From Nocardioides astragali (lineage in GTDB: Bacteria; Actinomycetota; Actinomycetes; Propionibacteriales; Nocardioidaceae): a DNA stretch of 64,000 nucleotides. Where the stretch lies: contig NZ_JAFMZM010000002.1 in assembly GCF_024436375.1 (NCBI RefSeq), positions 744,001 through 808,000 of the forward strand, in the 5' to 3' direction. The stretch's first letter is position 1. The number at the start of each line of letters is the position of its first letter. A program made the translations under genes and the position numbers. The notes below the pieces were generated by a model that was not told where the DNA came from, made no database searches, and saw nothing but the letters and a program-made list of their open reading frames with translations. Below, piece by piece: positions 55,836-64,000 of this stretch.

Positions 55836-55892
55836 ACGCTAGGGGCGGTTGTGGTGAGCGGGGCTCACCACACGTGGTGATTGTCGTGGTGA
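55836..55892 (-). promoter_or_regulatory. Three-site LuxR-type promoter of the cassette-2 operon
   Basis: Read on the minus strand: TCACCAC at 55892, the perfect palindrome TCACCAC-GT-GTGGTGA at 55880, TCACCAC at 55857, then 9 nt and TAGCGT. Offsets of 12 and 23 nt equal those of the promoter at 60139. It lies 26 bp past the stop of the LAL regulator gene. Confidence 0.75.
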
Positions 55893-55917
55893 ACCGCAGT
55901 CCGGCTGGCACCACCGG

Positions 55918-58650
55918 TCAGAGCAGGTCGAGCTCCTTGCCGCGAAGGACGGCTGCGCGGCGGCTCGTCACGCCGAGCTTCATGTAGAGGTTCTTGGTGT
56001 GCGTGCGCACCGTGTTCAGCGAGACCACGAGCTCGCGCGCGATCTCCGGACCGTTGAGCTCGGTGTCCAGGAGGCGGAGCACGTCCCGCTCGCGGCTGCT
56101 CAGGGGGTCGACCAGCGCTCCGGGGTGTGGCCCGGTCGTCGCGGGGCCGGGGGCGGTCCGACCGGTGCCGGCGAGCGCGGACCGCAGGCGCGCGACGTAC
56201 GCCGAGGGCGCCCGCCGCTCGGCGGCCGTCAACAGCACGGCCATGGGCGTCCCCTCGTCGACGAAGGCGCGCGCGTGACCCTCCGGCTCTGCCAGCGCCA
56301 GCGCTGCATCGAGCGCTGCGAGAGCCTTCCCCTGGTCGCCGAGCTGCTGGAAGGCGAGCGCGCGGCTCACCTCGATCTCGATGACCGATCCCCCGCGATG
56401 TCCGTGCGTCGCCGCCCGGAGCAGCCGGTCCAGGAAGGTCACCACGGCGGCGACGTCCACGCTGCCCGGCCGGCGCCCTTGCTGGGCGAGCAGCACCCGG
56501 GCGAGGGTCACGTGCTCGAACTCCCGCAGGAAGCTCAGCGGGTCCTCGAGCGTCACGCGCGCCCGGTCCGCCCAGTCGAGGGCGAGGTCGACGTGCCCCT
56601 GTCGGGCCCACGTCCTGGCGCGGACCGCGGGCACCGGCCGGACGAGTGGCTGGAAGTCCGCGACATAGAGCCGCTCGGCCTCGTCGAGGAGGTCGACGGC
56701 GGCATCGACGTCACCCTCGGCCTCACGGACTCCCGCCATCACGACGCGCCACCGGTAGGCGTCCTGCGGAAGCCCGGCGGGCTCGCCGAGGTCCCGGCTC
56801 CGGGAGAGCTGCTGACGGGCTGCGGCGAGGTCGTCGGCCTCGAGGTGCCGCGCAGCCAGGCCGACGTGCATGTCGGCCCGTCCCCTCAGCACCGGAGTGG
56901 CGTGCCGGTCCGCCAGGTCGAGGGCTGATCGGTAGGTGCGAGCGGCCGCGCGCGGCCGGCCCTGGACGACCTCGATGTCGCCGACGGTGACGGAGCAGCC
57001 CAGCACGTCGGACACGTGGTCGATCGTCTCGAACTCGACGATGCACGCGGTGTACGACGCGTGGGCGGTGTCCAGGTCCCCTGTCGAGAACGCCGCGAGA
57101 CCGGTGAGCGCGAGGGCGGCGCCCCGGGTCAGCGGGTCATCGTCGCCCACCAGATCGAGGGCCCTGCGTGCGTGGGTGACTGTCTGCTCGACGTCACCAC
57201 GGACCAGCGCCAGGCCCGCCCGGTGGACCGCGATGTCGGCCGGAAGCCGGCCGTACTCCTCCTCGTCCACGAACAGCAAGGAGGACGGTCGCCCACCGAC
57301 GGAGGCGATCGAGCTCTCCGTCGCGTCCAGCAGCTCTTCGACTCCGTCGAACACGCCGGTCGACATCCGCGCCCCGGCCAAGGCGTTGCTCAGGACGGGC
57401 CGGACCCGCAGGGCCTCGGTCGGCAGGCTCTCGAGCCAGCCGCGCAGGGTCGCCTCGCGGCGGTCGCGGCGCAGCGCCGGGATCACCCTCTCCATGAGCT
57501 CGCCGGCACGGGCGAAGTCGGTCCCGATGAGGTAGTGCCCGATGGCTTCCTCGACGTCGCCCTCCTCCTCGTGCCACCCCGCGGCCAGCTGGTGGAGCTG
57601 GGGGACGAGGCCAGGCTGTTCGTCGAGGAGCCTGCCGCGCAGGACGTCGGCGAAGAGGTGGTGGTAGCGGTACCAGACCCGTCGGTCGTCCATCGGGATC
57701 ACGAAGAGGTTGTCCCGCTCCAGTGCCTCGAGCACGGCGCGGCCGCCCTCCTGACCCGTGACGGCGTTGCACAGCGAACCGCTCATCCGGTCGAGCACGG
57801 AGGTCCGGAGCAAGAAGTCCTGGACGTTGCCCGGGAGCCGCTGCAGCACCTCCTCCACCAAGTAGTCGACGACGTACCTGTCGTCACCGGTGAACCCGGC
57901 GATGAAGCCGGACACGTCCTCGCGGCCCGTCATGGACAGGGCCGCGAGCTGGAGGGCGGCGATCCACCCTTCGGTCCGTCCCTCCAGGGCGTGCACGTCG
58001 TCGGGCTCCAGCCCCAGTCCCATCACGCCGTTGAGGTACGACGACGCCTCCTCGCCGGTGAAGCGGAGGTCGACGGCGCGCACCTCCACCAGGTCGCCGC
58101 GAGCGCGGAGTCGCGACAGCGGCAATGGCGGGTCGCTCCTTGTCGCCAGCACGAGGTGCAGCCGAGCCGGCAGGTGGGCGAGGAGGAACGCCATCCCCTC
58201 ATGGACCGCCGGTGAGTCGATGACGTGGTAGTCGTCGAGCACCAGGACCGTGTCGGCCTCGGCTGCCGCCAGCTCGTTCAGGAGCGTCGTCAGGGCCAAC
58301 TCGACGGGCGGTGGTTGCGAGTCCTGCAGGAGCGCGAGCGCGTCCTCACCGATGTCCGGCACGGCGTTGCGCAGCGCGGCCACGACGTACCGCCAGAACC
58401 GCGAGGGGTCGTTGTCGGCGGGGTCGAGGGCGAGCCACGCGGCCTTGAGCACGCCGGCACCGGGTCGCAGAGCGGCCGACGCGAGCCAGTCGACCAGCAG
58501 GGTCGACTTCCCGAAGCCTGCCGGGGCGGAGACGAGCATCAGCTTCGCAGCGAGACCTCGGTCAAGGCGCTCCCGGAGCCGGGGTCGCGGGACGAGTCCC
58601 GGCCGTGGGGACGGCAGGAAGAGCTTCGTCTCGATCAGTGGGTGGGACAT
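55918..58650 (-). CDS. MalT-like LuxR-family ATPase regulator (LAL)
   Basis: A 910-residue regulator with an N-terminal STAND ATPase (Walker A APAGFGKSTLL near residue 40; VLVLDDYHVID), a long helical TPR sensor region, and a C-terminal LuxR DNA-binding domain (LSSRERDVLRLLDTELNGPEIARELVVSLNTVRTHTKNLYMKLG). MalT-type proteins activate transcription when ATP and an inducer drive oligomerisation on direct repeats. The ATG at MSHPLIETKLFLP is the family start; a longer version from 58686 is less likely. It is the best candidate to bind the TCACCAC promoters. Confidence 0.9.
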   Translation of the reverse strand: MSHPLIETKLFLPSPRPGLVPRPRLRERLDRGLAAKLMLVSAPAGFGKSTLLVDWLASAALRPGAGVLKAAWLALDPADNDPSRFWRYVVAALRNAVPDIGEDALALLQDSQPPPVELALTTLLNELAAAEADTVLVLDDYHVIDSPAVHEGMAFLLAHLPARLHLVLATRSDPPLPLSRLRARGDLVEVRAVDLRFTGEEASSYLNGVMGLGLEPDDVHALEGRTEGWIAALQLAALSMTGREDVSGFIAGFTGDDRYVVDYLVEEVLQRLPGNVQDFLLRTSVLDRMSGSLCNAVTGQEGGRAVLEALERDNLFVIPMDDRRVWYRYHHLFADVLRGRLLDEQPGLVPQLHQLAAGWHEEEGDVEEAIGHYLIGTDFARAGELMERVIPALRRDRREATLRGWLESLPTEALRVRPVLSNALAGARMSTGVFDGVEELLDATESSIASVGGRPSSLLFVDEEEYGRLPADIAVHRAGLALVRGDVEQTVTHARRALDLVGDDDPLTRGAALALTGLAAFSTGDLDTAHASYTACIVEFETIDHVSDVLGCSVTVGDIEVVQGRPRAAARTYRSALDLADRHATPVLRGRADMHVGLAARHLEADDLAAARQQLSRSRDLGEPAGLPQDAYRWRVVMAGVREAEGDVDAAVDLLDEAERLYVADFQPLVRPVPAVRARTWARQGHVDLALDWADRARVTLEDPLSFLREFEHVTLARVLLAQQGRRPGSVDVAAVVTFLDRLLRAATHGHRGGSVIEIEVSRALAFQQLGDQGKALAALDAALALAEPEGHARAFVDEGTPMAVLLTAAERRAPSAYVARLRSALAGTGRTAPGPATTGPHPGALVDPLSSRERDVLRLLDTELNGPEIARELVVSLNTVRTHTKNLYMKLGVTSRRAAVLRGKELDLL

Positions 58651-58868
58651 CCCCGCGGCTCCTGGTGCGAGCGCTTCACGCGCCATGAGGTGCCATGCGA
58701 CTCCGTGGCGGCACGACCGGACCCATCCTCGCTCGCACCCGGACGAATGCGAAGTCTCTGGTACAGACCGGCCGGGCTCCCCGTACCCCGGCGGGCGTCG
58801 ACGCGCCTACTGTCGAGAGACTCCACCGCCGTCGTCCGGCGCTGCAGCCGGCTGCTGAGGAGAGCGAC

Positions 58869-60134
58869 ATGCGTGATGCGACCCGACCGGCCGACGGGGC
58901 GATCCACGTCCCGACCCGGCCGGTCGACGCGCGGTTCGTGGCGTCGTACTCGCTCGCCTACATGAGCGTCGCCCTCATGCTCATCGCCCCGCTCCTGGTG
59001 ACGCTGGCGCTGAAGATCCGGTCGCTCGTCGGGACGGAGCAAGCACCGGAGAGCCTGGCTCTCGTGACGGGGGTCGGTGGCCTGCTGACGCTGGTCGCCG
59101 CTCCGCTGTTCGGCCGGCTCAGCGACCGCACCGGCTCGCGGTTCGGCATGCGTCGGCCGTGGATGGTCCTCGGACTGACCGGCGGCGTGCTCGGCATCAC
59201 CGTCGTCGCCACGGCCCCGGTCGTCCTCGTCGTGCTGATCGGGTGGTGCCTCGCCCAGGTTGCCTTCAGTGCCCTGCAGGCCGCGCTTGTCGCGGTCCTG
59301 CCCGATCAGGTGCCGGTGACGCAGCGAGGCACGGTCTCTGGGGTGCTGGGGATCACCGTGCCGGTCGCTGCGGTGCTCGGCACGTTCCTCGTCCAGCTCT
59401 TCCAAGGCAGCCAGGTCGCGATGTTCCTCGCCCCGTGTGCGATCGGCGCCGTGCTGGTCCTGCTGTTCGTGGCCACCCTTGACGACCGGCGCCTCCTGGA
59501 GGATGTCGTCCGCTCGTGGTCGCTGCGGGATGTCGCGGCTGCCTTCCCCCTGTCGCCCTGGCGCGTCCCCGACTTCGCCTGGGCCTTCGTGGGGCGGTTC
59601 CTGTTCATCTCGGCCTACGCGTTCCTCACGACCTACCAGGCGTACTTCCTGCTCGACCGGGTCGGGAGCGCGGAGGCCGAGGTGCCCCGGCAGGTCTTCG
59701 TGGCCACCCTCCTCCAGTCCGCCGTCCTGGTCGTCGCATCCCTCCTGGGAGGCAGGCTCTCCGACCGGAGCGGGAGGCGGAAGGTGTTCGTGGCAGTCGC
59801 GGCGATCATGTACGGCGCAGCCTTGTTCGTCATCGCCGCGGCAGACACCTTCAGCGGCTTCCTGGTCGGCATGGCCATCAGCGGCGCCGGCTTCGGCGCC
59901 TTCATGGCCGTGGACCTCGCGCTCGTTGCCGACGTGCTGCCGGACGCGGCCGACTCGGCCCGCGACATGGGACTCTTCAACATCGCCAACGCCCTGCCAT
60001 ACGCCCTCGCGCCCGCGGTGGCGCCCGTCATTCTGGCGGCCAGCGGTGACAGCTATCCGGTGCTCTACGCCGTCGCGGGAACCTGTGCCCTCCTGGCGGC
60101 GGCGGCGGTGATCCCGATCCGCGGGGTGCGCTGA
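58869..60134 (+). CDS. MFS transporter
   Basis: A 421-residue carrier with twelve predicted spans. The loop 2–3 motif is GRLSDRTGSRFGMRR and its second-half counterpart is GGRLSDRSGRRKVF. Central RxW segments separate the halves. It is divergent from the LAL gene; no TCACCAC site lies in the shared intergenic region (58651–58868). The substrate is unknown. The ATG at MRDATRPAD follows GAGGAGAGC. Confidence 0.88.
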   Translation: MRDATRPADGAIHVPTRPVDARFVASYSLAYMSVALMLIAPLLVTLALKIRSLVGTEQAPESLALVTGVGGLLTLVAAPLFGRLSDRTGSRFGMRRPWMVLGLTGGVLGITVVATAPVVLVVLIGWCLAQVAFSALQAALVAVLPDQVPVTQRGTVSGVLGITVPVAAVLGTFLVQLFQGSQVAMFLAPCAIGAVLVLLFVATLDDRRLLEDVVRSWSLRDVAAAFPLSPWRVPDFAWAFVGRFLFISAYAFLTTYQAYFLLDRVGSAEAEVPRQVFVATLLQSAVLVVASLLGGRLSDRSGRRKVFVAVAAIMYGAALFVIAAADTFSGFLVGMAISGAGFGAFMAVDLALVADVLPDAADSARDMGLFNIANALPYALAPAVAPVILAASGDSYPVLYAVAGTCALLAAAAVIPIRGVR

Positions 60135-60138
60135 CGGT

Positions 60139-60195
60139 TCACCACCCCGTTCACCACGTGTGGTGATCCGGGCTCACCACGTTGCTCCCTAGGTT
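60139..60195 (+). promoter_or_regulatory. Three-site LuxR-type promoter of the third MMPL gene
   Basis: TCACCAC at 60139, palindrome TCACCAC-GT-GTGGTGA at 60151, TCACCAC at 60174, then 9 nt and TAGGTT as the -10 box. The same spacing and order as the cassette-2 operon promoter. The mRNA leader is about 45 nt. Confidence 0.75.
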
Positions 60196-60240
60196 CCGGG
60201 CAATCGCACCAACCCGACCCGACTCCAGAAGGGCACGACC

Positions 60241-62424
60241 ATGCAGAAGCTCACCCGCGGCCTTGCGTCAGCCAGCGCGAGACACCCGTGGCGCACCATC
60301 ACCGGCTGGCTCGCGATCATGGGAGCGGTCTTCTTCCTGGCGGTCGCGGCCGGTGGCACGTTCGTCGACGACTTCTCCTCACCGGGCAGCGAGAGCGCGA
60401 CGGCACTGGAGCTGCTCGACGAGAATTTCCCCGAGGCGGCCAAGGGCTCGGCCATGGTGGTCCTCGCCGCCCGAGACGGCACCACGCTCGACGAGCACCG
60501 CGACGCCGTCGGCGACGTGCTCGAGGAGGTGTCCACCGTCGCCCACGTCGAGTCGATCGCCGACCCGTTCGCGGCCGGCACGATCTCCGACGACGGGCGG
60601 ATCGGGTTCGCCACGTTGACCCTCGACGCGCCCGAGCGCGAGATCGGCAAGCCCGCCTTCGCTGTCCTGTCCGAGGCGGTCTCAGGGGTGAGCGCGCCGG
60701 ACAGCCTGCAGGTGGAGCTCGGCGGGGATGCCGTCTTCCTCAACGCCACGGAAGAGACCTCCGCCCACGTGGGCATCGGGCTACTGATCGCCCTGGTCGT
60801 CCTGCTCGTCGTCTTCGGGACCGTCGTCGCAGCGATCGTGCCGATCGGGCTGTCCCTCGTGGCCGTCGGCGCCTCCATCGGCGGCATCATGCTGATGGCG
60901 AGCACCATGAACGTGTCGGTCTCCGCGATCGCCGTGGCCGGACTGGTCGGCCTGGGTGTGGGCGTCGACTACGCCCTGTTCGTGGTCGCCCGCTATCGGG
61001 AGAACCGGTCCGCAGGTCAGGACAACAGCCGCGCCCTGTCCAACGCCATGGGCACCTCCGGCACCGCGGTCGTCTTCGCGGGCGGGACCGTGATCATCGC
61101 CACGGCGGCGCTTGGCATCACGGGACTCGGCATTCTGACCTCGATCGGTCTGTCCACCGCCCTCATGGTGCTGGTCGCCGTCGCCGCAGCGGTCACCCTG
61201 CTCCCCGCGCTCCTCACCCTGCTCGGCGATCGGATCGACGCCGGCCGCGTGGTGCGGCGCCACCGACCCGCCGTCCGCACCGAGGACAGTGCCTGGTGGC
61301 GCTTCGGCCACCACGTCTCCCGCCGTCCCTGGCCCTACCTGCTGGGTTCGGTCGCGATGCTGGCCGCACTCGCGGCGCCTGCCCTGTCCATCCAGACGGC
61401 CTTCCCGGCAGCCGGCGACGCCCCTGCCCACACCACCCACCGCCAGGCGTACGACCTCCTCACCGAAGGATTCGGCATCGGGTTCAACGCCCCGCTCATG
61501 GTGGTCATCGACCTCGAGTCCTCGGATGCCGGGGCCAGCGACGTGGCGGCCGTGTCTGCGGCCATCGCAGATGTCCCGGGCATCGTCTCCGTGGGCGAGC
61601 CCCAGACCTCCGCTGACGGCGGCACGGTGGTGCTCAGCGCCCTCCCAGACGCCGGTCCGGCGGACGCCGAGACCTCGGCCACGATCCAACGGGTTCGCTC
61701 GGTCATCCCGGACAACACCTACGTCTCGGGCATCACGGCGATCACCGACGACCTCAACAGTCAGCTGCGGAAGACGCTTCCTCTCTTCGTCGGCGCCGTC
61801 ATCGGGATCTCGTTCCTACTACTGATGCTCGTCTTCCGGTCCGTCGCCGTCCCGCTCAAGGCGGCCGTGATGAACCTGCTCTCGATCGGCGCGGCCTACG
61901 GAGTCCTGGTCGCCGTCTTCCAGTGGGGCTGGGGGGCCGAGCTGCTCGGCCTCGAGGGACCCACGCCCATCACCTCGATCATCGTCGTCATCATGTTCCC
62001 GATCCTGTTCGGGCTCTCGATGGACTACGAGGTCTTCCTGCTCTCGCGGATCCGGGAGGAGTACGCCAGCACGGGTGACAGCGCCGAGTCGGTCGCTCGC
62101 GGTCTCGCCGGGACAGGTCGGATCATCACCTCTGCCGCGCTCATCATGATCGTCGTGTTCCTCAGCTTCGTCGCCAGCCCGGTGCCCTCGCTGAAGATGC
62201 TCGGACTAGGACTGGCCACGGCGATCGCCATCGACGCCACCCTGGTCCGCATGGTCCTGGTGCCCGCGACCATGTCCCTGCTCGGCGACGCCAACTGGTG
62301 GCTCCCGCGGTGGCTGGACAGGATCCTGCCCGTCATGGACATCGAGCGGGCGGAGGAGCCCGTTAGCGGGCAGACGGACGTGGGTGCCGTCGCCGCTCAC
62401 ACGGAGGAGCTGGTGTCCCGCTGA
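60241..62424 (+). CDS. MMPL family transporter (third)
   Basis: A 727-residue RND/MMPL exporter with two halves and the charged residues of the proton path (GLGVGVDYALFVVARYRENRSAGQD … FGLSMDYEVFLLSRIREEYASTGDSAESV). It starts MQKLTRGLASASARHPWRTI behind AGAAGGG. It is closer to the second MMPL protein than to the first in its C-terminal half. A strong hairpin follows. Cargo is unknown; its promoter ties it to the LAL-controlled set. Confidence 0.92.
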   Translation: MQKLTRGLASASARHPWRTITGWLAIMGAVFFLAVAAGGTFVDDFSSPGSESATALELLDENFPEAAKGSAMVVLAARDGTTLDEHRDAVGDVLEEVSTVAHVESIADPFAAGTISDDGRIGFATLTLDAPEREIGKPAFAVLSEAVSGVSAPDSLQVELGGDAVFLNATEETSAHVGIGLLIALVVLLVVFGTVVAAIVPIGLSLVAVGASIGGIMLMASTMNVSVSAIAVAGLVGLGVGVDYALFVVARYRENRSAGQDNSRALSNAMGTSGTAVVFAGGTVIIATAALGITGLGILTSIGLSTALMVLVAVAAAVTLLPALLTLLGDRIDAGRVVRRHRPAVRTEDSAWWRFGHHVSRRPWPYLLGSVAMLAALAAPALSIQTAFPAAGDAPAHTTHRQAYDLLTEGFGIGFNAPLMVVIDLESSDAGASDVAAVSAAIADVPGIVSVGEPQTSADGGTVVLSALPDAGPADAETSATIQRVRSVIPDNTYVSGITAITDDLNSQLRKTLPLFVGAVIGISFLLLMLVFRSVAVPLKAAVMNLLSIGAAYGVLVAVFQWGWGAELLGLEGPTPITSIIVVIMFPILFGLSMDYEVFLLSRIREEYASTGDSAESVARGLAGTGRIITSAALIMIVVFLSFVASPVPSLKMLGLGLATAIAIDATLVRMVLVPATMSLLGDANWWLPRWLDRILPVMDIERAEEPVSGQTDVGAVAAHTEELVSR

Positions 62425-62441
62425 CCCGTTCCTCGTACGAC

Positions 62442-62479
62442 CTCGCCGGCCCCGGGCTCCCCCACCCGGGGCCGGCGAG
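62442..62479. terminator. Strong bidirectional hairpin terminator
   Basis: A perfect 15-bp stem (CTCGCCGGCCCCGGG / CCCGGGGCCGGCGAG) with an 8-nt loop lies between the convergent MMPL and XRE genes. Confidence 0.8.
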
Positions 62480-62510
62480 CTGTCCGCCAGCCGGGCGGCG
62501 AGCACCCCCG

Positions 62511-63158
62511 CTATCCACCAAGCGACCGGTGCCTCATGCGCTCGCCGGGGCGACCGAAGATGCTCAGCATCTCCGCCGGCGTCTCACCCGTGCTCCCGAA
62601 CCAGTGCGGCACCCGGGTGTCGAACTCCGCCACCTCACCAGGCTCCAGCACGACGTCCTCCTCGCCCAGCAGCAGGCGCACCCGGCCGGAGAGGACGTAG
62701 ATCCACTCGTGCCCGTCGTGCGCCCGCGGCTCGGGCTCGACCTTGGTGGTGGGCACCACGATCTTCCACGCCTGCATGCTGCCCGGCTCGCGACTCAACG
62801 GGATGACCGTCCTCCCCTTCACCTGCCCCGGACGCAGGCGGATGCGCGGGTCCCCTACCTCGGGCGCCCCGACGAGGTCGTCGAGCGGCACGCGGTAGGC
62901 GAGAGAGAGCGCGAGCAGCAGCTCGAGCGTGGGGCGCCGCTGTCCCGTCTCCAACCGCGACAACGTGGACCTGGAGACACCTGTCCAATCGGACACCTCG
63001 ACCAGAGTCATCCCGCGCCGGTTGCGCACCGCCCTCAGGCGGGTCGGTACGTCCGCCACGGCACGGTCGACCGCCATTGCAGCTGATGCCGATAGCCCCC
63101 CGGTGCCCTCCGGTGCATCGCCGGTCCCCTGGCCGTCTGTTGTCACCATGTGGCCCAT
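62511..63158 (-). CDS. XRE-family regulator with C-terminal cupin domain
   Basis: A protein of about 215 residues with an N-terminal helix-turn-helix (RLRAVRNRRGMTLVEVSDWTGVSRSTLSRLETGQRRPTLELLLALS) and a C-terminal cupin (HDGHEWIYVLSGRVRLLLGEEDVVLEPGEVAEFDTRVPHWFGSTG), which may bind a small ligand through its His/Glu residues. It is divergent from the flavoprotein gene and probably represses it. The start is uncertain between 63158 and 63149. Confidence 0.88.
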   Translation of the reverse strand: MGHMVTTDGQGTGDAPEGTGGLSASAAMAVDRAVADVPTRLRAVRNRRGMTLVEVSDWTGVSRSTLSRLETGQRRPTLELLLALSLAYRVPLDDLVGAPEVGDPRIRLRPGQVKGRTVIPLSREPGSMQAWKIVVPTTKVEPEPRAHDGHEWIYVLSGRVRLLLGEEDVVLEPGEVAEFDTRVPHWFGSTGETPAEMLSIFGRPGERMRHRSLGG

Positions 63159-63226
63159 TGCACGGGGGTTTCCCAGGTTCGGCAACATTGATTGGACCGG
63201 CGTGTCCGCGGCGTCACGCTCGTCCC

Positions 63227-64000
63227 ATGAACGAAATCGATGTAGCGATCGTCGGTGGTGGTGCCGCCGGCCTGTCCGCAGCCCTGGTCCTGTCCCGAGC
63301 CCGTCGGCGAGTCGTCGTCCTCGACGACGGCACGCCGCGCAACGCTCCGGCGAGCCACATGCACGGTTACCTCTCGAGGGACGGCATGCCGCCCTCCGAG
63401 CTCCTCGCTCTGGGACGCGACGAGGTCTCCCACTACGACGGCCAGGTGGTCAACAGTGTCGTCACCGACGTCGTGCCCGACGGGACGGACGGCTTCTGGG
63501 TGCTCCTGGACGGCGGCGATCGCATCCGCGCGCGCCGACTCCTCGTCACGACCGGACTCAAGGACGAGCTCCCCGACATCCCGGGACTCGCGAACCGCTG
63601 GGCGCGCGACGTCCTCCACTGCCCCTACTGCCACGGACACGAGGTCCGCGACCAGCAGCTCGGCGTCATCGGCGGCTCCCCCGGGGCCGTCCGCTACGCC
63701 CAGATCGTCCGACAGTGGACCGACGACCTCGTCTACTTCACCCCTCCCGGCCTGCTCACCGCGGCGGAGCGCAGCGGACTCGTGGCCCGCGCCATCGGCA
63801 TCGTCGAAGGCACCATCGAACGGCTCATGGTGGGCGAGGACGACCGCCTCAGCGGCGTCGCCGTGGCCGACGGCTCCGTCGTCCCTCGAGACGCCCTCTT
63901 CGTCCCTCCCCGTTTCGTCCCGCGCAGCCAGCTCCTGGCCCACCTCGGTTGCGCCACCGACGACGACGGATGGGTGACAGCGGACAGCACCGGCCGCACC
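63227..64000 (+). CDS. NAD(P)/FAD-dependent oxidoreductase, thioredoxin-reductase-like (partial)
   Basis: 258 codons are visible before the window ends. The FAD-binding motif is VAIVGGGAAGLSAALVLSRA and the NAD(P) motif is GVIGGSPGAVRYA. The redox pair is C-P-Y-C in LHCPYCHGHEV, instead of the CATC of true thioredoxin reductases. This pattern is common in stand-alone disulfide reductases that act on small disulfides in secondary metabolism or stress. No thioredoxin gene is adjacent. Regulated probably by the divergent XRE-cupin protein. Confidence 0.88.
   Translation, partial: MNEIDVAIVGGGAAGLSAALVLSRARRRVVVLDDGTPRNAPASHMHGYLSRDGMPPSELLALGRDEVSHYDGQVVNSVVTDVVPDGTDGFWVLLDGGDRIRARRLLVTTGLKDELPDIPGLANRWARDVLHCPYCHGHEVRDQQLGVIGGSPGAVRYAQIVRQWTDDLVYFTPPGLLTAAERSGLVARAIGIVEGTIERLMVGEDDRLSGVAVADGSVVPRDALFVPPRFVPRSQLLAHLGCATDDDGWVTADSTGRT

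Overview
The window is high-GC, densely packed bacterial chromosome with many GTG starts and 4-nt start/stop overlaps. The block pgsA – DUF881 – small basic protein – DUF881 – gcvH – garA – ftsR – DUF151 – merR – gcvP is the gene order known from Mycobacterium tuberculosis (Rv1822 to Rv1832). This marks the organism as an actinobacterium. Protein flavour and the intergenic palindromes suggest a Nocardioides-like member of the Propionibacteriales, but that is inference.

Left part (1–26.7 kb), mostly housekeeping. An M50 metalloprotease runs off the left edge and is translationally coupled to a repetitive acidic protein of unknown role. Then come a cyclophilin lipoprotein, an OsmC-type protein, FdhD, SbcD/SbcC, the TldD/TldE protease pair and a beta-lactamase-like serine hydrolase. 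The glycine-cleavage/FtsR/GarA block follows on the minus strand, with a glycine riboswitch before gcvP and palindromic operators before merR and garA. Two CNNM/CorC-type CBS proteins and a secreted sulfatase close this part.

Middle part (26.7–30.7 kb), a decayed and rearranged zone. A small three-gene operon carries in-frame TGA stops and frameshifts. Next are a GAF-ANTAR regulator coupled to a cytidylyltransferase, and a TetR/SRPBCC pair with two tandem operators. The first copy of a ~520-bp near-identical duplication follows, then an 88-bp fragment of a response-regulator gene.

Right part (30.6–62.4 kb), an accessory region rich in regulators and exporters. It has two SDR paralogues, two paralogous ABC exporter cassettes, three MMPL transporters and an EamA and an MFS carrier. 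It also has an oxidoreductase operon. The regulators are a SARP/BTAD-STAND protein, a MalT-like LAL protein, a NarL-type regulator with a histidine kinase, a kinase-like protein that has lost its catalytic residues, and two receiver-only proteins. Identical 88-bp direct repeats at 30623 and 51566 bracket 21 kb of it.

Two apparent regulons can be read from the DNA. Four promoters (both copies of the duplicated small gene, the 88-aa/DUF2306/ABC/oxidoreductase operon, and the third MMPL gene) share three TCACCAC-type sites at offsets of 0, 12 and 35 nt, then 9 nt and a TANNNT -10 box. This is most simply explained by the neighbouring LAL regulator. Separately, 11-bp-period heptamer repeats typical of SARP proteins lie upstream of the membrane-protein/epimerase/DUF4386 operon, possibly EamA, and the BTAD regulator/MMPL genes.

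Right edge (62.5–64 kb): an XRE-cupin regulator is divergent from a thioredoxin-reductase-like flavoprotein cut by the window end. No tRNA, rRNA, CRISPR array, transposase or integrase was recognised.
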